From NCBI GenBank assembly GCA_964523395.1, contig CAZFXS010000016.1, positions 1-57,869 on the forward strand: a stretch of 57,869 bases of DNA, given 5' to 3'. The position numbers were made by a program, and so were the translations under genes. Origin of the DNA: JANYJZ01 sp964523395 (GTDB lineage Bacteria > Bacteroidota > Ignavibacteria > UBA10030 > SZUA-254). This document shows, piece after piece, positions 33,792-43,252 of this stretch. Every line of letters starts with the position of its first letter. The stretch's first letter is position 1. Below the pieces are notes generated by a model that did no database searches, was not told the origin of the DNA, and was given only the letters and a program-made list of their open reading frames with translations.

Positions 33792-35312
33792 TTATTTCCC
33801 GGGAGAATTCCATTGTTCCAGAAACTCGATCAGGAGCCGCACGCCGACGCCTGAGCCGCCTTTGGGTGCATACGGCTGTGAGTCTTCAAGTATTGCAGTT
33901 CCCGCTATATCCAGATGAACCCACTTGTAATCACCGATGAATCGCTTCAGGAAAAGTCCTGCCGTAATGGCACCGGCCCAGCGGCCGCCGACATTTTTTA
34001 CATCCGCGACATCACTTTTAATTTGTTTTTCATATTCATCAAACAGAGGAAGCGGCCATACACGTTCAAATGTTTTTTCGCCGGCTTTTTTCAATTGGTT
34101 CATCAGAGTATCGTCATTTCCCATCATGCCGGTTGCGTGCGCGCCTAATGCGACGACGCAGGCTCCCGTTAATGTTGCCAGGTCGATGACTGCCTTTGGT
34201 GAATAGTTGTTCGCGTACGCAAGCGCATCGGCCAGAATAAGCCGCCCTTCCGCGTCGGTATTGTCGACTTCTGAAGTTTTGCCGCCGTAATGTGTGATAA
34301 TATCACCCGGGCGCATTGAAGAACCGCTCGGCATGTTTTCCGTTGCCGGAATAAGCCCGACAAGATGCACCGGAAGCTTCAACCGTGATGCGGCTTCCAT
34401 TGTGCCGATAACTGCTGCAGCACCTGACATGTCCATTTTCATCTCAGCCATCCCGGATGACGGTTTGATTGAGATCCCGCCGCTATCGAATGTAACACCT
34501 TTACCGACGAGAACAATAGTGTCCAGATTCTTTTGTCCGGCATTGTGTTCCAGAATAATAAAGCGCGGGGGATTTGTACTGCCGGAATTTACTGCAAGCA
34601 GGCCGCCGAATCCAGTTTGTTCAATTCTTTTCTTGTCCCACACTACGGCACGGTAACCAAACTCTGCAGCAGATTTCTGTGCGGCTTCAGCGAGTGTTTG
34701 AGGATAGATTTCGTTACCCGGACCATTTTCCAGATCACGGGCGAGATACACTGCTTCACACACGATTTTCGTTTTGCGTAACGCTTCGCGGCAGAGCTTC
34801 TCGTATTTCTTTTCCGTATCGAGAATGCTGATTTCGGAGACGGTGTTTTTTGTATAATCTTTGCCGGTGAAATACTTGTCATATTTATAGATTGAAAGAA
34901 CAGCTCCTTCAGCAAGAGAAGTCGCGACATCCTTCAACGGAAGAGAAGCATCATCGGCGCCGACAAATGACGGGATATGAAAAGCGATATGTTTGAGCTT
35001 GGAACTGCGCGCATATTTTGCGGCGGCGGCGGCACCGCGACGATATGATTCGAGCGTGAGCGTTTTCTTTTTTCCCAACCCTATAATCAATAATCGCGGA
35101 GAAGAAAGTTTCCCCTCTGTGTAAATTGTCAGAAGTTCAGAAGGTTTTCCCTCAAAATGTTCCAGTTGTATCATCTGGTCGATCTTTTTGCCGATAAGTT
35201 TTCGCAAAGAGGCAAGGTCGTTTTTTAACGATGACGCGTCCTGAAAGACAAAACATGCCAGTGCGTCTGCTTTGAGATTCTTAATCGTAGTGCGTTGATA
35301 GGAAAATTTCAT
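33792..35312 (-). CDS. pepA: Leucyl aminopeptidase (M17)
   Basis: This 506-residue protein has the M17 catalytic domain with VLVGKGVTFDSGGISIKPSSGMAEMKMDMSGAA, NMPSGSSMRPGDI and the signature NTDAEGRLILADALAY, holding the two-metal ligands and catalytic lysine/arginine. It removes N-terminal residues from peptides in the cytoplasm and in some bacteria also binds DNA. Length is normal. Confidence 0.96.
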   Translation of the reverse strand: MKFSYQRTTIKNLKADALACFVFQDASSLKNDLASLRKLIGKKIDQMIQLEHFEGKPSELLTIYTEGKLSSPRLLIIGLGKKKTLTLESYRRGAAAAAKYARSSKLKHIAFHIPSFVGADDASLPLKDVATSLAEGAVLSIYKYDKYFTGKDYTKNTVSEISILDTEKKYEKLCREALRKTKIVCEAVYLARDLENGPGNEIYPQTLAEAAQKSAAEFGYRAVVWDKKRIEQTGFGGLLAVNSGSTNPPRFIILEHNAGQKNLDTIVLVGKGVTFDSGGISIKPSSGMAEMKMDMSGAAAVIGTMEAASRLKLPVHLVGLIPATENMPSGSSMRPGDIITHYGGKTSEVDNTDAEGRLILADALAYANNYSPKAVIDLATLTGACVVALGAHATGMMGNDDTLMNQLKKAGEKTFERVWPLPLFDEYEKQIKSDVADVKNVGGRWAGAITAGLFLKRFIGDYKWVHLDIAGTAILEDSQPYAPKGGSGVGVRLLIEFLEQWNSPGK

Positions 35313-35345
35313 GAGTACTCCGTCTGTAGGGTGAATGAGTGACGA

Positions 35346-36359
35346 TTAATGTTCTTTTGTTGGTTGATCTTGGTCCGACAAATATGCTTCTGCTTTCTGA
35401 ATGACAGATGGTACAAGTTCATCCAATGACACGTGAAATAATCGCGCGCCGGCAGCATTCAGATGTCCGTTTCCGCCGAACTCTTTTGCCAGCTGGTTGA
35501 TAGGAATTGTACCTTTCGACCGGAAACTGATTTTGACTCCGTCCTTTAATTCATTAAACAGGATACCGACCCGCACGCCGCGGATACTCATAGGATACGC
35601 AGTAAAATTGTCAGTTTCAACTTCTGTCGTCCCTGTTTCCCGAAACATTTTTTGCGTGCAGACAACGTACGCGAGCTGTCCGTTATGAGCAGTTTTCATT
35701 GAGTCAAGGACTTCGCCGAGTAGACGCATTCTGCTGGAAGTCCAGTTCTCATAGATGTTGACATATATTTCGGTGGGATCAATGCCTGTGGAGAGCAGGT
35801 GCGATGCAATAGTATGAGTTTCCGCGTCGGTTCGGGGGAAGCGAAATGATCCGGTATCCGTCATAATAGCCGCATACAACGCTTCGGCAATATCTTTATC
35901 GATTTTTTGGGAATCAATTGCGGAAATAACTTTGTAAACGATTTCTCCGGTTGAAGTTGCGTCATCATCAATTACATAATGATTGCCAAACGGATGCGGT
36001 TCGAGATGATGATCGATGACAATTTTCACGGCATTGCTGGATGTGACAAACGGCTGAATACTGCGGAGGCGGTCAGGTTGATTGGTATCGAGAATGACCA
36101 CTACATCAGCCTGAAGAAATACATCCCGGTCTCGCTCCGGAATGAATTGAACGATCATTTTCTTTCTGTCAAGCCACAGATAATTCTCCGGCGTTGGGCT
36201 ATGATTAATAATCCTTACGTTTTTCTCAAGCTTCTGTAAAAAATATGCAAGTGCCAGCTCTGATCCGAGTCCATCACCATCGGGATTGACATGAGTTGTG
36301 AGAACAAACGTCGTGTTATTCTCAATGATTGGAATAAGTTGCTGAAGAGATCCGGTCAT
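35346..36359 (-). CDS. DHH-family phosphoesterase (NrnA-like)
   Basis: This 337-residue protein has the DHH domain with TTHVNPDGDGLGSELALAYF (about 21-40), VVVILDTNQPDR and VIDHHLEPH, and the C-terminal DHHA1 domain with GGNGHLNAAGARL. Members degrade short oligoribonucleotides (nanoRNase), pAp or cyclic dinucleotides; the length fits NrnA without extra sensor domains. Confidence 0.92.
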   Translation of the reverse strand: MTGSLQQLIPIIENNTTFVLTTHVNPDGDGLGSELALAYFLQKLEKNVRIINHSPTPENYLWLDRKKMIVQFIPERDRDVFLQADVVVILDTNQPDRLRSIQPFVTSSNAVKIVIDHHLEPHPFGNHYVIDDDATSTGEIVYKVISAIDSQKIDKDIAEALYAAIMTDTGSFRFPRTDAETHTIASHLLSTGIDPTEIYVNIYENWTSSRMRLLGEVLDSMKTAHNGQLAYVVCTQKMFRETGTTEVETDNFTAYPMSIRGVRVGILFNELKDGVKISFRSKGTIPINQLAKEFGGNGHLNAAGARLFHVSLDELVPSVIQKAEAYLSDQDQPTKEH

Positions 36360-36394
36360 CCGTTTCCTGTATCGTGAACAACTAATAAGAAAAA

Positions 36395-36414
36395 GGCGAG
36401 AATTTCTTCTCGCC
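36395..36414 (-). terminator. Terminator after the oxidoreductase operon
   Basis: GGCGAGAA (36395-36402) pairs with TTCTCGCC (36407-36414). On the minus strand the hairpin is followed by TTTTTCTT. Confidence 0.85.
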
Positions 36415-36454
36415 TGTAAAGAGACGTTAATACCATGCGGTCAGTGGTTCCCGC

Positions 36455-37504
36455 TTAGTTGATTGTCCATGTTTCGCCGTGGTTCAGGAGTTCTTCGAGA
36501 TTTCCTTCGCCCTGCTTTTGAATGGCGGCCAGAATCTGGCGCTCGACTTCCACGTCGTACAACGGGCGCTCAACGGCGTACACGACACCCACGGGTCTCG
36601 GCAGTTCAGGTATGCTTGACATGCGCGCGAGAATGAATGAGAGCATCGTGTCTTTTTCGTTATGAACCATTAAGTCGTTGACGGAATATTTTCCGTCTTT
36701 CAGTGACACGACGGTTGGTGTAAAGCCGTCAAGTTTGACACCCTTGTCTTTTTCTTTGCCGAACACCATCGGTTTTCCATGTTCGATAAACACCACATTG
36801 TCGTCTTTTGTGTCTTTTTCCGTGTAAGTGAAAAATGCTCCGTCATTGAACACGTTGCAGTTCTGATATATCTCGACAAAAGATGTTCCTTTATGCTCTG
36901 CGGCGCGCTTAATGACATACTGCATGTGTTTCGGGTCGCGGTCAAGTGTTCTTGCAACAAACGAAGATTCAGCACCCAACGCGACAAGCAGAGGATTGAA
37001 CGGCTGGTCTACCGATCCAAAGGGCGTCGATTTGGTGACTTTGCCGAATTCCGATGTCGGTGAGTATTGTCCTTTTGTCAAACCATAAATCTGATTGTTG
37101 AAGAGGAGGATCTTCAAATCGACATTCCGGCGGCAAGTATGAATCAGATGGTTGCCGCCAATGCTCAGTCCGTCGCCGTCACCGGTAGCAACCCACACCA
37201 TGAGATCGGGACGTGCAATTTTTAATCCTGACGCTATTGCCGGAGCGCGGCCATGGATCGAGTGGAATCCGTATGTATCCATATAATACGGGAACCGGCT
37301 AGAACAACCGATACCTGAAACGAACACCATCTTGTGTTTCGGCACATTCAGTTCTGGCATGACACGCTGAACCTGAGCGAGGATGGAATAATCACCGCAT
37401 CCCGGGCACCAGCGGACATCCTGATCCGACTGAAAATCTTTCGCCGAATACTTCTGGGGAGGCAATGTCGAAAATTCTTTGAGTGTTTCTTCTATTAAGT
37501 TCAT
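36455..37504 (-). CDS. korB: 2-oxoacid:ferredoxin oxidoreductase, beta subunit
   Basis: This 349-residue thiamine-diphosphate subunit has DVRWCPGCGDYSIL near the start, SGIGCSSRFPYYMDTYGFHSIHGRAP, and the cofactor motif ATGDGDGLSIGGNHLIH followed by LLFNNQIYGLTKGQYSPTS. With the alpha/gamma subunit it makes or uses 2-oxoglutarate or a related 2-oxoacid with ferredoxin, as in the reductive TCA cycle or anaerobic catabolism. It lies 14 bases after its partner. Confidence 0.92.
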   Translation of the reverse strand: MNLIEETLKEFSTLPPQKYSAKDFQSDQDVRWCPGCGDYSILAQVQRVMPELNVPKHKMVFVSGIGCSSRFPYYMDTYGFHSIHGRAPAIASGLKIARPDLMVWVATGDGDGLSIGGNHLIHTCRRNVDLKILLFNNQIYGLTKGQYSPTSEFGKVTKSTPFGSVDQPFNPLLVALGAESSFVARTLDRDPKHMQYVIKRAAEHKGTSFVEIYQNCNVFNDGAFFTYTEKDTKDDNVVFIEHGKPMVFGKEKDKGVKLDGFTPTVVSLKDGKYSVNDLMVHNEKDTMLSFILARMSSIPELPRPVGVVYAVERPLYDVEVERQILAAIQKQGEGNLEELLNHGETWTIN

Positions 37505-37518
37505 TCAATACTCTCCGT

Positions 37519-39345
37519 TTATAAGATTTCGTCAATCTTGTTTTCAATTTCCATGGCTTTGAATGGAAGGCCCTGGACTTTATTCAATGTCATGACCGGG
37601 ACAAGATACTTTGACCGCAGAAGTTTTGATAACTGTCCGAGGTTCAGTTCCGGTACAAGGACATTTTTAAAATTATACAGAATCTCTCCGATATTTTTCT
37701 GGAACGGATTCAGATATTTCAGATGGAGGTGTGAAACAGATTTTCCTTCGCGTCTTTTTGTTTCAACGGCAGAGCGGATAGAACCGTATGTTCCGCCCCA
37801 ACCTACCACAAGCAGGTCACCTTTCTGATCGCCCTCAACAACTGCGGGAGGGAGGTCCTCGGCAATCCGATCGACTTTCGCCTGACGCATTTTCACCATG
37901 AATTCATGGTTCTCGGGATCGTAACTGACGTTGCCGGTGATGTGCTGTTTTTCCAGGCCACCAATGCGGTGTTCAAGTCCCGGTGTTCCGGGAATTGCCC
38001 ACGGCCGCGAGAGCGTTTTTTCATCGCGGAGATAGGGGAAGAATCCTTCCGCTTCCGTTCTGAACTTGCGGCTGATATCCGGAAGAGATTTTACATCAGG
38101 AATAAGCCACGGTTCAGCGCCGTTCGCAAGATAACCGTCCGAGAGGAAGATCACAGGGGTCATATACTTTATAGCAATACGCGACGCTTCAAATGCCGCA
38201 TAGAAACAGTCAGCAGGAGTGGTTGACGCAATAACAGGAATCGGCGCTTCACTGTTTCTGCCGTAGACTGCCTGGAGAAGGTCCGCCTGTTCAGTCTTTG
38301 TGGGGAGCCCGGTACTCGGCCCGCCACGCTGGACGTTGACAATAACAAGGGGAAGTTCGAGCATGACCGCAAGTCCGAGCGCTTCACCTTTCAGCGCCAT
38401 ACCCGGGCCGCTGGTGGTGGTACAGCCTAATGCACCGCCGTATGCCGCGCCAATTGCAGATGTAATGCCGGCAATTTCATCTTCCGCCTGGTACGTTTTC
38501 ACGCGGAAATTTTTATGCCTGGATAATTCATGAAGAATGTCGCTGGCAGGTGTGATGGGATAGCTTCCGAGAAACAGCTCGAGTCCTGATTTTACCGATG
38601 CGGCGATAAGCCCCCATGCAGCGGCTTCATTACCGGTGATACTGCGGTATCTTCCCGGTTTGAGCGCGGCTGGTTTCACTTCATATTTAGCAGCGAAGAT
38701 TTCGGTTGTTTCGCCGAACGCATAGCCCGCTTTCAGAACGCGTGTATTCGCGTCAACAAGCTCAGGAGTTTTCTTAAACTTATCTTCAATCCATTTTACT
38801 GTTGGTTCCAGCGGACGGGTAAACATCCAATACATCATGCCGAGGGCAAAAAAGTTTTTACACCTGTCGACCAGCTTATTCGACAAGCCCATGTCGGTAA
38901 GAGTATTCTGTGTAAGCTTCGTAATATCCACAGAATGGAGCTGATACTTTGACAACGATTCATCATCTAACGGATTTTTTTCGTATCCGGCGAGTTTCAG
39001 ATTCTTGTCATTGAACCCGTCACGGTTTGCGATGATGATACCGCCGTCCTTGAGACTGCGGAGGTTTACTTTCAACGCAGCGGGATTCATCGCGACAAGA
39101 ACGTCGCACGTATCGCCGGGGGTGTTGATTTCCGTCGAGCCGAAATGGATCTGGAATCCGCTCACACCGAAGAGTGTTCCGGCAGGGGCGCGGATTTCCG
39201 CGGGATAATCCGGGAGGGTACTGAGGTCATTTCCAAGCAATGCCGTGGTGCTTGTGAATTGCATTCCGGTCAACTGCATGCCGTCTCCCGAATCTCCGGC
39301 GAAACGGATTGTGACCTCATCAAGGTTTTTCAGTGTTTTACTCAT
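37519..39345 (-). CDS. korA: 2-oxoacid:ferredoxin oxidoreductase, fused gamma-alpha subunit
   Basis: This protein of about 608 residues has an N-terminal gamma domain (VTIRFAGDSGDGMQLTG, about 10-190) and an alpha domain starting near GNEAAAWGLIAASVKSGLELF, with YPITPASDILHEL, SGPGMALKGEALGLAVMLELP and QRGGPSTGLPTKTEQADLL. The fused form is usual for KorA of this group. The ATG at 39345 is preferred to a TTG two codons earlier. Substrate preference cannot be decided from sequence. Confidence 0.92.
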   Translation of the reverse strand: MSKTLKNLDEVTIRFAGDSGDGMQLTGMQFTSTTALLGNDLSTLPDYPAEIRAPAGTLFGVSGFQIHFGSTEINTPGDTCDVLVAMNPAALKVNLRSLKDGGIIIANRDGFNDKNLKLAGYEKNPLDDESLSKYQLHSVDITKLTQNTLTDMGLSNKLVDRCKNFFALGMMYWMFTRPLEPTVKWIEDKFKKTPELVDANTRVLKAGYAFGETTEIFAAKYEVKPAALKPGRYRSITGNEAAAWGLIAASVKSGLELFLGSYPITPASDILHELSRHKNFRVKTYQAEDEIAGITSAIGAAYGGALGCTTTSGPGMALKGEALGLAVMLELPLVIVNVQRGGPSTGLPTKTEQADLLQAVYGRNSEAPIPVIASTTPADCFYAAFEASRIAIKYMTPVIFLSDGYLANGAEPWLIPDVKSLPDISRKFRTEAEGFFPYLRDEKTLSRPWAIPGTPGLEHRIGGLEKQHITGNVSYDPENHEFMVKMRQAKVDRIAEDLPPAVVEGDQKGDLLVVGWGGTYGSIRSAVETKRREGKSVSHLHLKYLNPFQKNIGEILYNFKNVLVPELNLGQLSKLLRSKYLVPVMTLNKVQGLPFKAMEIENKIDEIL

Positions 39346-39378
39346 AGGCAAATTCTCATGTTCATAGTAAGTGAAGTA

Positions 39379-40113
39379 TTATCCCATCTCATTGAGGAAT
39401 GGAAACCATTCCGACAGAAACGCGGAAATAATTGTAAGTGAATTTGTCAGGATCAGAATGCCGACGATGATCAGCAGGACGCCGCTGACAACCTCAATTT
39501 TATGGAGATGTTGTTTGATTTTGTTAAACAGCGAGTAAAAAATCGTTATGCTCAGTGCGGTCAGAAGAAAAGGAATACCGAGCCCTGCGGAATAGGATGA
39601 AAGCAGAATAATACCTTGCCCGACGGATTCCTGCTGGCTTGCGATGGCAAGAATTGCTGCTAAAATCGGCCCGATGCAGGGAGTCCACCCAAACGCAAAT
39701 GCCAGTCCCACTAAAAACGCTCCAAGAAGTCCGAGCGGTTTTGTGTTTGAGTGGAATCGCTTTTCATAGTTTAGAAATGAAATCTTAAAAACACCGACCA
39801 TGTGCAGGCCGAAAATGATAATAATGGCGCCCGCGATTTTAGTGATAATATCAAGTTGTTCACGGAGAAATTGCCCGATTGCGGTTGCCGAGGCCCCCAG
39901 GGAAATAAAGACAACGGAAAATCCGAGAATGAACATCAGCGAGTTGATAATAATTTTTTTCCGGACAGCAGATTTGCTGTCGGAGTTTTTCATTTCATCG
40001 AAGGAAACGCCGGAGATGAAGGAGAGATACCCCGGGACGATAGGCAGCACGCAGGGGGAAATAAACGAGAGCAACCCGAAAATAAATGCGGTAAAAATAC
40101 CAACGCTTTCCAA
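39379..40113 (-). CDS. ccdA: CcdA-type thiol-disulfide transporter
   Basis: This membrane protein of about 244 residues with six helices has two half-repeats, each with a cysteine in a proline context: FISPCVLPIVPGYLSFISG and FGWTPCIGPILAAIL. It passes reducing equivalents across the membrane for cytochrome c maturation or thioredoxin-like partners. The start is taken as TTG at 40113 (reading MESVGIFTAF), with GAGG eight bases upstream; a longer frame to an ATG at 40203 would run through the rplI terminator. Confidence 0.87.
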   Translation of the reverse strand: MESVGIFTAFIFGLLSFISPCVLPIVPGYLSFISGVSFDEMKNSDSKSAVRKKIIINSLMFILGFSVVFISLGASATAIGQFLREQLDIITKIAGAIIIIFGLHMVGVFKISFLNYEKRFHSNTKPLGLLGAFLVGLAFAFGWTPCIGPILAAILAIASQQESVGQGIILLSSYSAGLGIPFLLTALSITIFYSLFNKIKQHLHKIEVVSGVLLIIVGILILTNSLTIISAFLSEWFPFLNEMG

Positions 40114-40170
40114 AATCACATCCTCAACATAATTGTCATACACAAAATACCAATTTTTGAACGAAGAAAC

Positions 40171-40197
40171 AACCCGGCGACGGCTGCCGCCGGGTTT
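40171..40197 (-). terminator. Terminator after rplI
   Basis: AACCCGGCG (40171-40179) pairs with CGCCGGGTT (40188-40196). On the minus strand it ends in GTTTCTTCGTTC. It closes the prs-to-rplI operon. Confidence 0.8.
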
Positions 40198-40212
40198 CTC
40201 CATTCATGGTTG

Positions 40213-40656
40213 TTATTCGCGAACAACCCAGACTTTAACTTTGCCGGTGACGTTCGTATGCAGTTTTACGTTGACTGTGTAGATGCCGAGCGCTTTAATC
40301 GGCTCGTCGAGTTCGATGATACGCTTATCCATCGAAATCCCCTTTTCCTTGAGAGCATCGGCGATCATCTGTGAAGTAACGGAACCGAAAAGTTTTTCGT
40401 CTTCACCGACTTTTACCTTCAGCGTGATGGAGAGCTTTTCGAGATCAGTGGAGAGTTTTTCCGCCTGATGAAGCTCTTTCTCCTGCCGGAGAACTGTCTG
40501 GTTTTTCTCTTCTTCCAGCGTGCGAAGGTTACCGGCAGTTGCAATATAACCGATCTTCTTGGGAAGGAGATAATTTCTGGCGTATCCATCTTTCACATCG
40601 ACGATATCGCCGATCTTTCCGAGTTTATCGTGGTCTTGTCTGAGAATAATTTTCAT
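40213..40656 (-). CDS. rplI: 50S ribosomal protein L9
   Basis: This 147-residue protein starts MKIILRQDHDKLGKIGDIVDVKDGYARNYLLPKKIGYIAT, the conserved N-terminal domain, followed by a long helix (EEEKNQTVLRQEKELHQAEKL) and the C-terminal domain (LFGSVTSQMIADALKEKGISMDKRII). The internal ATG at 40656 is the true start; the upstream open frame has no family match. Confidence 0.96.
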   Translation of the reverse strand: MKIILRQDHDKLGKIGDIVDVKDGYARNYLLPKKIGYIATAGNLRTLEEEKNQTVLRQEKELHQAEKLSTDLEKLSITLKVKVGEDEKLFGSVTSQMIADALKEKGISMDKRIIELDEPIKALGIYTVNVKLHTNVTGKVKVWVVRE

Positions 40657-40681
40657 AAGAGTCCTTGTCTGATTGCTTCTG

Positions 40682-40921
40682 TTATCGGATTGTTTCGGAA
40701 ACATAGGGAATTAACGCGAGATGACGCGCGCGCTTGATGGCCTGTACCAGCTGGCGCTGATGCCTGGCGCATGTCCCGGTGATACGCTTTGGGATGATTT
40801 TTCCCTGTTCCGAAATGAATCTGAAAAGACGCTTTTCGTCTTTATAATCAATATAGATTTCTTTCTGCTCGCAGAAACGGCATGTCCGCCGCTTGATGAT
40901 TTTCTGATCCTGTTTAGCCAT
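40682..40921 (-). CDS. rpsR: 30S ribosomal protein S18
   Basis: This 79-residue protein has RRTCRFCEQKEIYIDYKDEKRLFRFISEQGKIIPKRITGTCARHQRQLVQAIKRARHLALIPY, matching S18. The CRFC pair plus a later cysteine suggests the zinc-type form. It lies between ssb and rplI, the classic S6-SSB-S18-L9 order. Confidence 0.96.
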   Translation of the reverse strand: MAKQDQKIIKRRTCRFCEQKEIYIDYKDEKRLFRFISEQGKIIPKRITGTCARHQRQLVQAIKRARHLALIPYVSETIR

Positions 40922-40930
40922 GGATGTTCC

Positions 40931-41428
40931 TTATAATCGTTGTGACTGAATGGGTGGTTGTTCCTTGAGGAGTTGTGATTCTTCGCTGGTAAGAAATTTA
41001 TCGAAAGAATCATCTTCGACAATTGAAGGTTCGTCCTCATGATGCAGATTATTTGCGGTGCCGGTGCATTCCGGGGTAACGCATTTTTTGTTGAGAAACT
41101 GAATGCGTCGCGCCTTGATTTCGACGATATTCCTGCTGAAGCCTTCATCATTTTTGAAGAGATGGCTTTGCAATTCTCCGTCGATAAGCACGGCACTTCC
41201 CTTTTTAAGCCTGTTGATACAGCTGTCGGCTAACTTATTCCATGCTACCACGCCGACATAGCAGACTTCTTCCTGCCATTGATTGTTGGCATCGCGGTAT
41301 TTCCGGTTGGAAGCAATGGAAAAGTTGACGACAGGTGTCCCGTTTGTTGTTTGCCGGAATACCGGGTCCTTTGTGAGATTACCTGCAATAATCACACAAT
41401 TTAATTCGGGCATTTTTAAGTCAGCCAT
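40931..41428 (-). CDS. ssb: Single-stranded DNA-binding protein, atypical C-terminus
   Basis: This 165-residue protein has an OB fold: LNCVIIAGNLTKDPVFRQTTNGTPVVNFSIASNRKY, then EVCYVGVVAWNKLADSCINRLKKGSAVLIDGELQS. It coats single-stranded DNA during replication. The tail is unusual: KKCVTPECTGTANNLHHEDE adds cysteines and histidines, and the chain ends SQRL without the acidic DDDIPF-type tip that normally recruits partner proteins. Its place between rpsF and rpsR is the standard ssb locus. Confidence 0.92.
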   Translation of the reverse strand: MADLKMPELNCVIIAGNLTKDPVFRQTTNGTPVVNFSIASNRKYRDANNQWQEEVCYVGVVAWNKLADSCINRLKKGSAVLIDGELQSHLFKNDEGFSRNIVEIKARRIQFLNKKCVTPECTGTANNLHHEDEPSIVEDDSFDKFLTSEESQLLKEQPPIQSQRL

Positions 41429-41439
41429 AAGAAATCCTG

Positions 41440-41856
41440 TTATGCAGACTTCTTGACAGGTTTGGTTTCATCGTCAAACAACGGTTCTTTCTTTTGCTCA
41501 ACGGTTTCTGTCGGCTCGCCCGGCACAGTCGGGGCTTGCAGTTTTGCTTTCAGAGCTTTTTCATCAAGCTGAATGGTGAGAAATCGAAGCGTATTTTCAT
41601 CAAGTTGATAGATGCGCTCAAGCTGGGATATCGCTGCACCGGGCGCGGAAAATTCAATGTTGACGTAAAAACCGTTGTTCTTTTTCTCGATAGGGTAGGC
41701 AAGACGTTTTCGTCCCCATTTGTTGAGGGACGATATTTCGCCGCCGTTGCGTGTGATGACTTCCTGGACGTGGGTAATAGCCGATTCTATCTGGCTATCT
41801 TCGAGGGAAGCATTAACAATAAATGTGGTTTCGTACTGCTTTTTTGTTTGATTCAT
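41440..41856 (-). CDS. rpsF: 30S ribosomal protein S6
   Basis: This 138-residue protein starts MNQTKKQYETTFIVNASLEDSQIESAITHVQEVI and contains WGRKRLAYPIEKKNNGFYVNIEFSAPG, typical of S6, plus an acidic/lysine-rich C-terminal extension. The internal ATG at 41856 fits the family; the longer frame upstream runs into the pth gap. Confidence 0.95.
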   Translation of the reverse strand: MNQTKKQYETTFIVNASLEDSQIESAITHVQEVITRNGGEISSLNKWGRKRLAYPIEKKNNGFYVNIEFSAPGAAISQLERIYQLDENTLRFLTIQLDEKALKAKLQAPTVPGEPTETVEQKKEPLFDDETKPVKKSA

Positions 41857-41934
41857 GTGAGCCCTTCGGACGTTGTATGATGGCCCCGGAATAATTGCAC
41901 CGCACAAACGGTACAAATTTCAGGGCAGGGTGAA

Positions 41935-42510
41935 TTAAACGTTATGTTGAAATCGGCTTTGTGTTTCTGCTACACCTTTGGTGATAATCATTGTGACACA
42001 ATCAACCGCGTTTCGAATGAGGCCGTTTACCTCATCAATTTCATTTTTATCAAACCGGTTCAGGACATATTCTTTCAGTTCATCTTTCCGCATCGGCAAA
42101 CCTGGTCCCGCTATACCGCACCGAAGGCGGGGGAACATTGTTGTTTGCAGGTGATACATAACTGAAGCTAATCCATTATGTCCGCCATCGCTGCCTTTTT
42201 GCCGCAACCTGAGCTTGCCGAGCGGCAAATGAAAATCATCCGAGATGACGAGAAGATGATCAGTGTTAACTGCAAATCTATCGGCAATCTCTTTAACGGC
42301 GATGCCGGAATTATTCATCCAGGTCATCGGTTTTACCAGGAGGTATTCGTTCTTTTCAAGAACGCCTTCAGCAATTTCATACTCGCCCTGGCCTGCGCGA
42401 AAGTCCGCTTTCAACTTCTCCGCAGTGCTGTCAACGATGTCAAATCCGATATTATGCCGCGTTCCGGTATACCGTCTGCCGGGATTTCCAAGTCCGATAA
42501 TTGCGATCAC
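41935..42510 (-). CDS. pth: Peptidyl-tRNA hydrolase
   Basis: This 191-residue enzyme recycles peptidyl-tRNA. Signatures are IIGLGNPGRRYTGTRHNIGFDIVD with the catalytic histidine, PMTWMNNSGIAV, SDDFHLPLGKLRLRQKGSDGGHNGLASV and LRCGIAGPG. The GTG start follows rplY, the usual ctc-pth pairing. Confidence 0.95.
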   Translation of the reverse strand: MIAIIGLGNPGRRYTGTRHNIGFDIVDSTAEKLKADFRAGQGEYEIAEGVLEKNEYLLVKPMTWMNNSGIAVKEIADRFAVNTDHLLVISDDFHLPLGKLRLRQKGSDGGHNGLASVMYHLQTTMFPRLRCGIAGPGLPMRKDELKEYVLNRFDKNEIDEVNGLIRNAVDCVTMIITKGVAETQSRFQHNV

Positions 42511-42533
42511 AGACCGGGTGCAATCCGCAAGAT

Positions 42534-43241
42534 TTACTTCTTCTTTTCTTCCTTCGCGGCGGGGGCAGCTGCTTCAGCTTTCTTTTCACCGCCTGCGGCG
42601 GCTTCAGCGCCTTCCTCAGGCTTCTTGCCCTTTGCGATGACTTCCGGTTCTGCCGCTTCGGCGCCTGCGGCGGCCGGAGTTTCTTCTTTCTCAACCGTCG
42701 GCGGGATAATGCCAACAAGCGTGTTTGCCGGATTGTCTAAAATTGTAATGTTCGGGATATTCAGATCGCGGACGTGGACAAAGTGGTTGATGGTCAGTTC
42801 GCCGGCATTGACTTCAATATGATCGGGGATGAATTTTGGCAGGCACGAGATTTTCAGTTTGCGGGCCATCTGCTGAAGAATACCGCCATCGCGAACGCCG
42901 ACAGGAGTTCCACCGGTAATAACAATCGGAATCTCGACCGTAATTTCTTCATTTTCACGGAGGCCCTGGAGGTCAAAATGTACCGGCTTGTCGGTAATCG
43001 GATCGAATTGTATATCACGGAGGATACAGCTTTTGTCCATCCCGTTATTCAGCTTCAGATTAACAATATGTGTTTCCGAAGTGTAGATCAGCGGCTTCAG
43101 GTGTTTTTCCTGTACACTGATGGCGACATTCTGTTCGCCATGAACATAAAAAATGCCGGGGACTTTTCCTTCGCGCCGGACGGCATGAGTATGTTTTCCC
43201 ATCTGTGTCCGTACTTCGCCTTGCAATGTTATTTCACGCAT
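42534..43241 (-). CDS. rplY: 50S ribosomal protein L25 (CTC family)
   Basis: This 235-residue protein has the L25 N-terminal domain binding 5S rRNA (EVRTQMGKHTHAVRREGKVPGIFYV), the TL5/CTC C-terminal domain (FDLQGLRENEEITVEIPIVITGGTPVGVRDGG), and an alanine/glutamate/lysine-rich disordered tail of about 45 residues. A GGAAA ribosome site precedes the ATG. Confidence 0.95.
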   Translation of the reverse strand: MREITLQGEVRTQMGKHTHAVRREGKVPGIFYVHGEQNVAISVQEKHLKPLIYTSETHIVNLKLNNGMDKSCILRDIQFDPITDKPVHFDLQGLRENEEITVEIPIVITGGTPVGVRDGGILQQMARKLKISCLPKFIPDHIEVNAGELTINHFVHVRDLNIPNITILDNPANTLVGIIPPTVEKEETPAAAGAEAAEPEVIAKGKKPEEGAEAAAGGEKKAEAAAPAAKEEKKK

Positions 43242-43252
43242 ATTGTTTCCTT

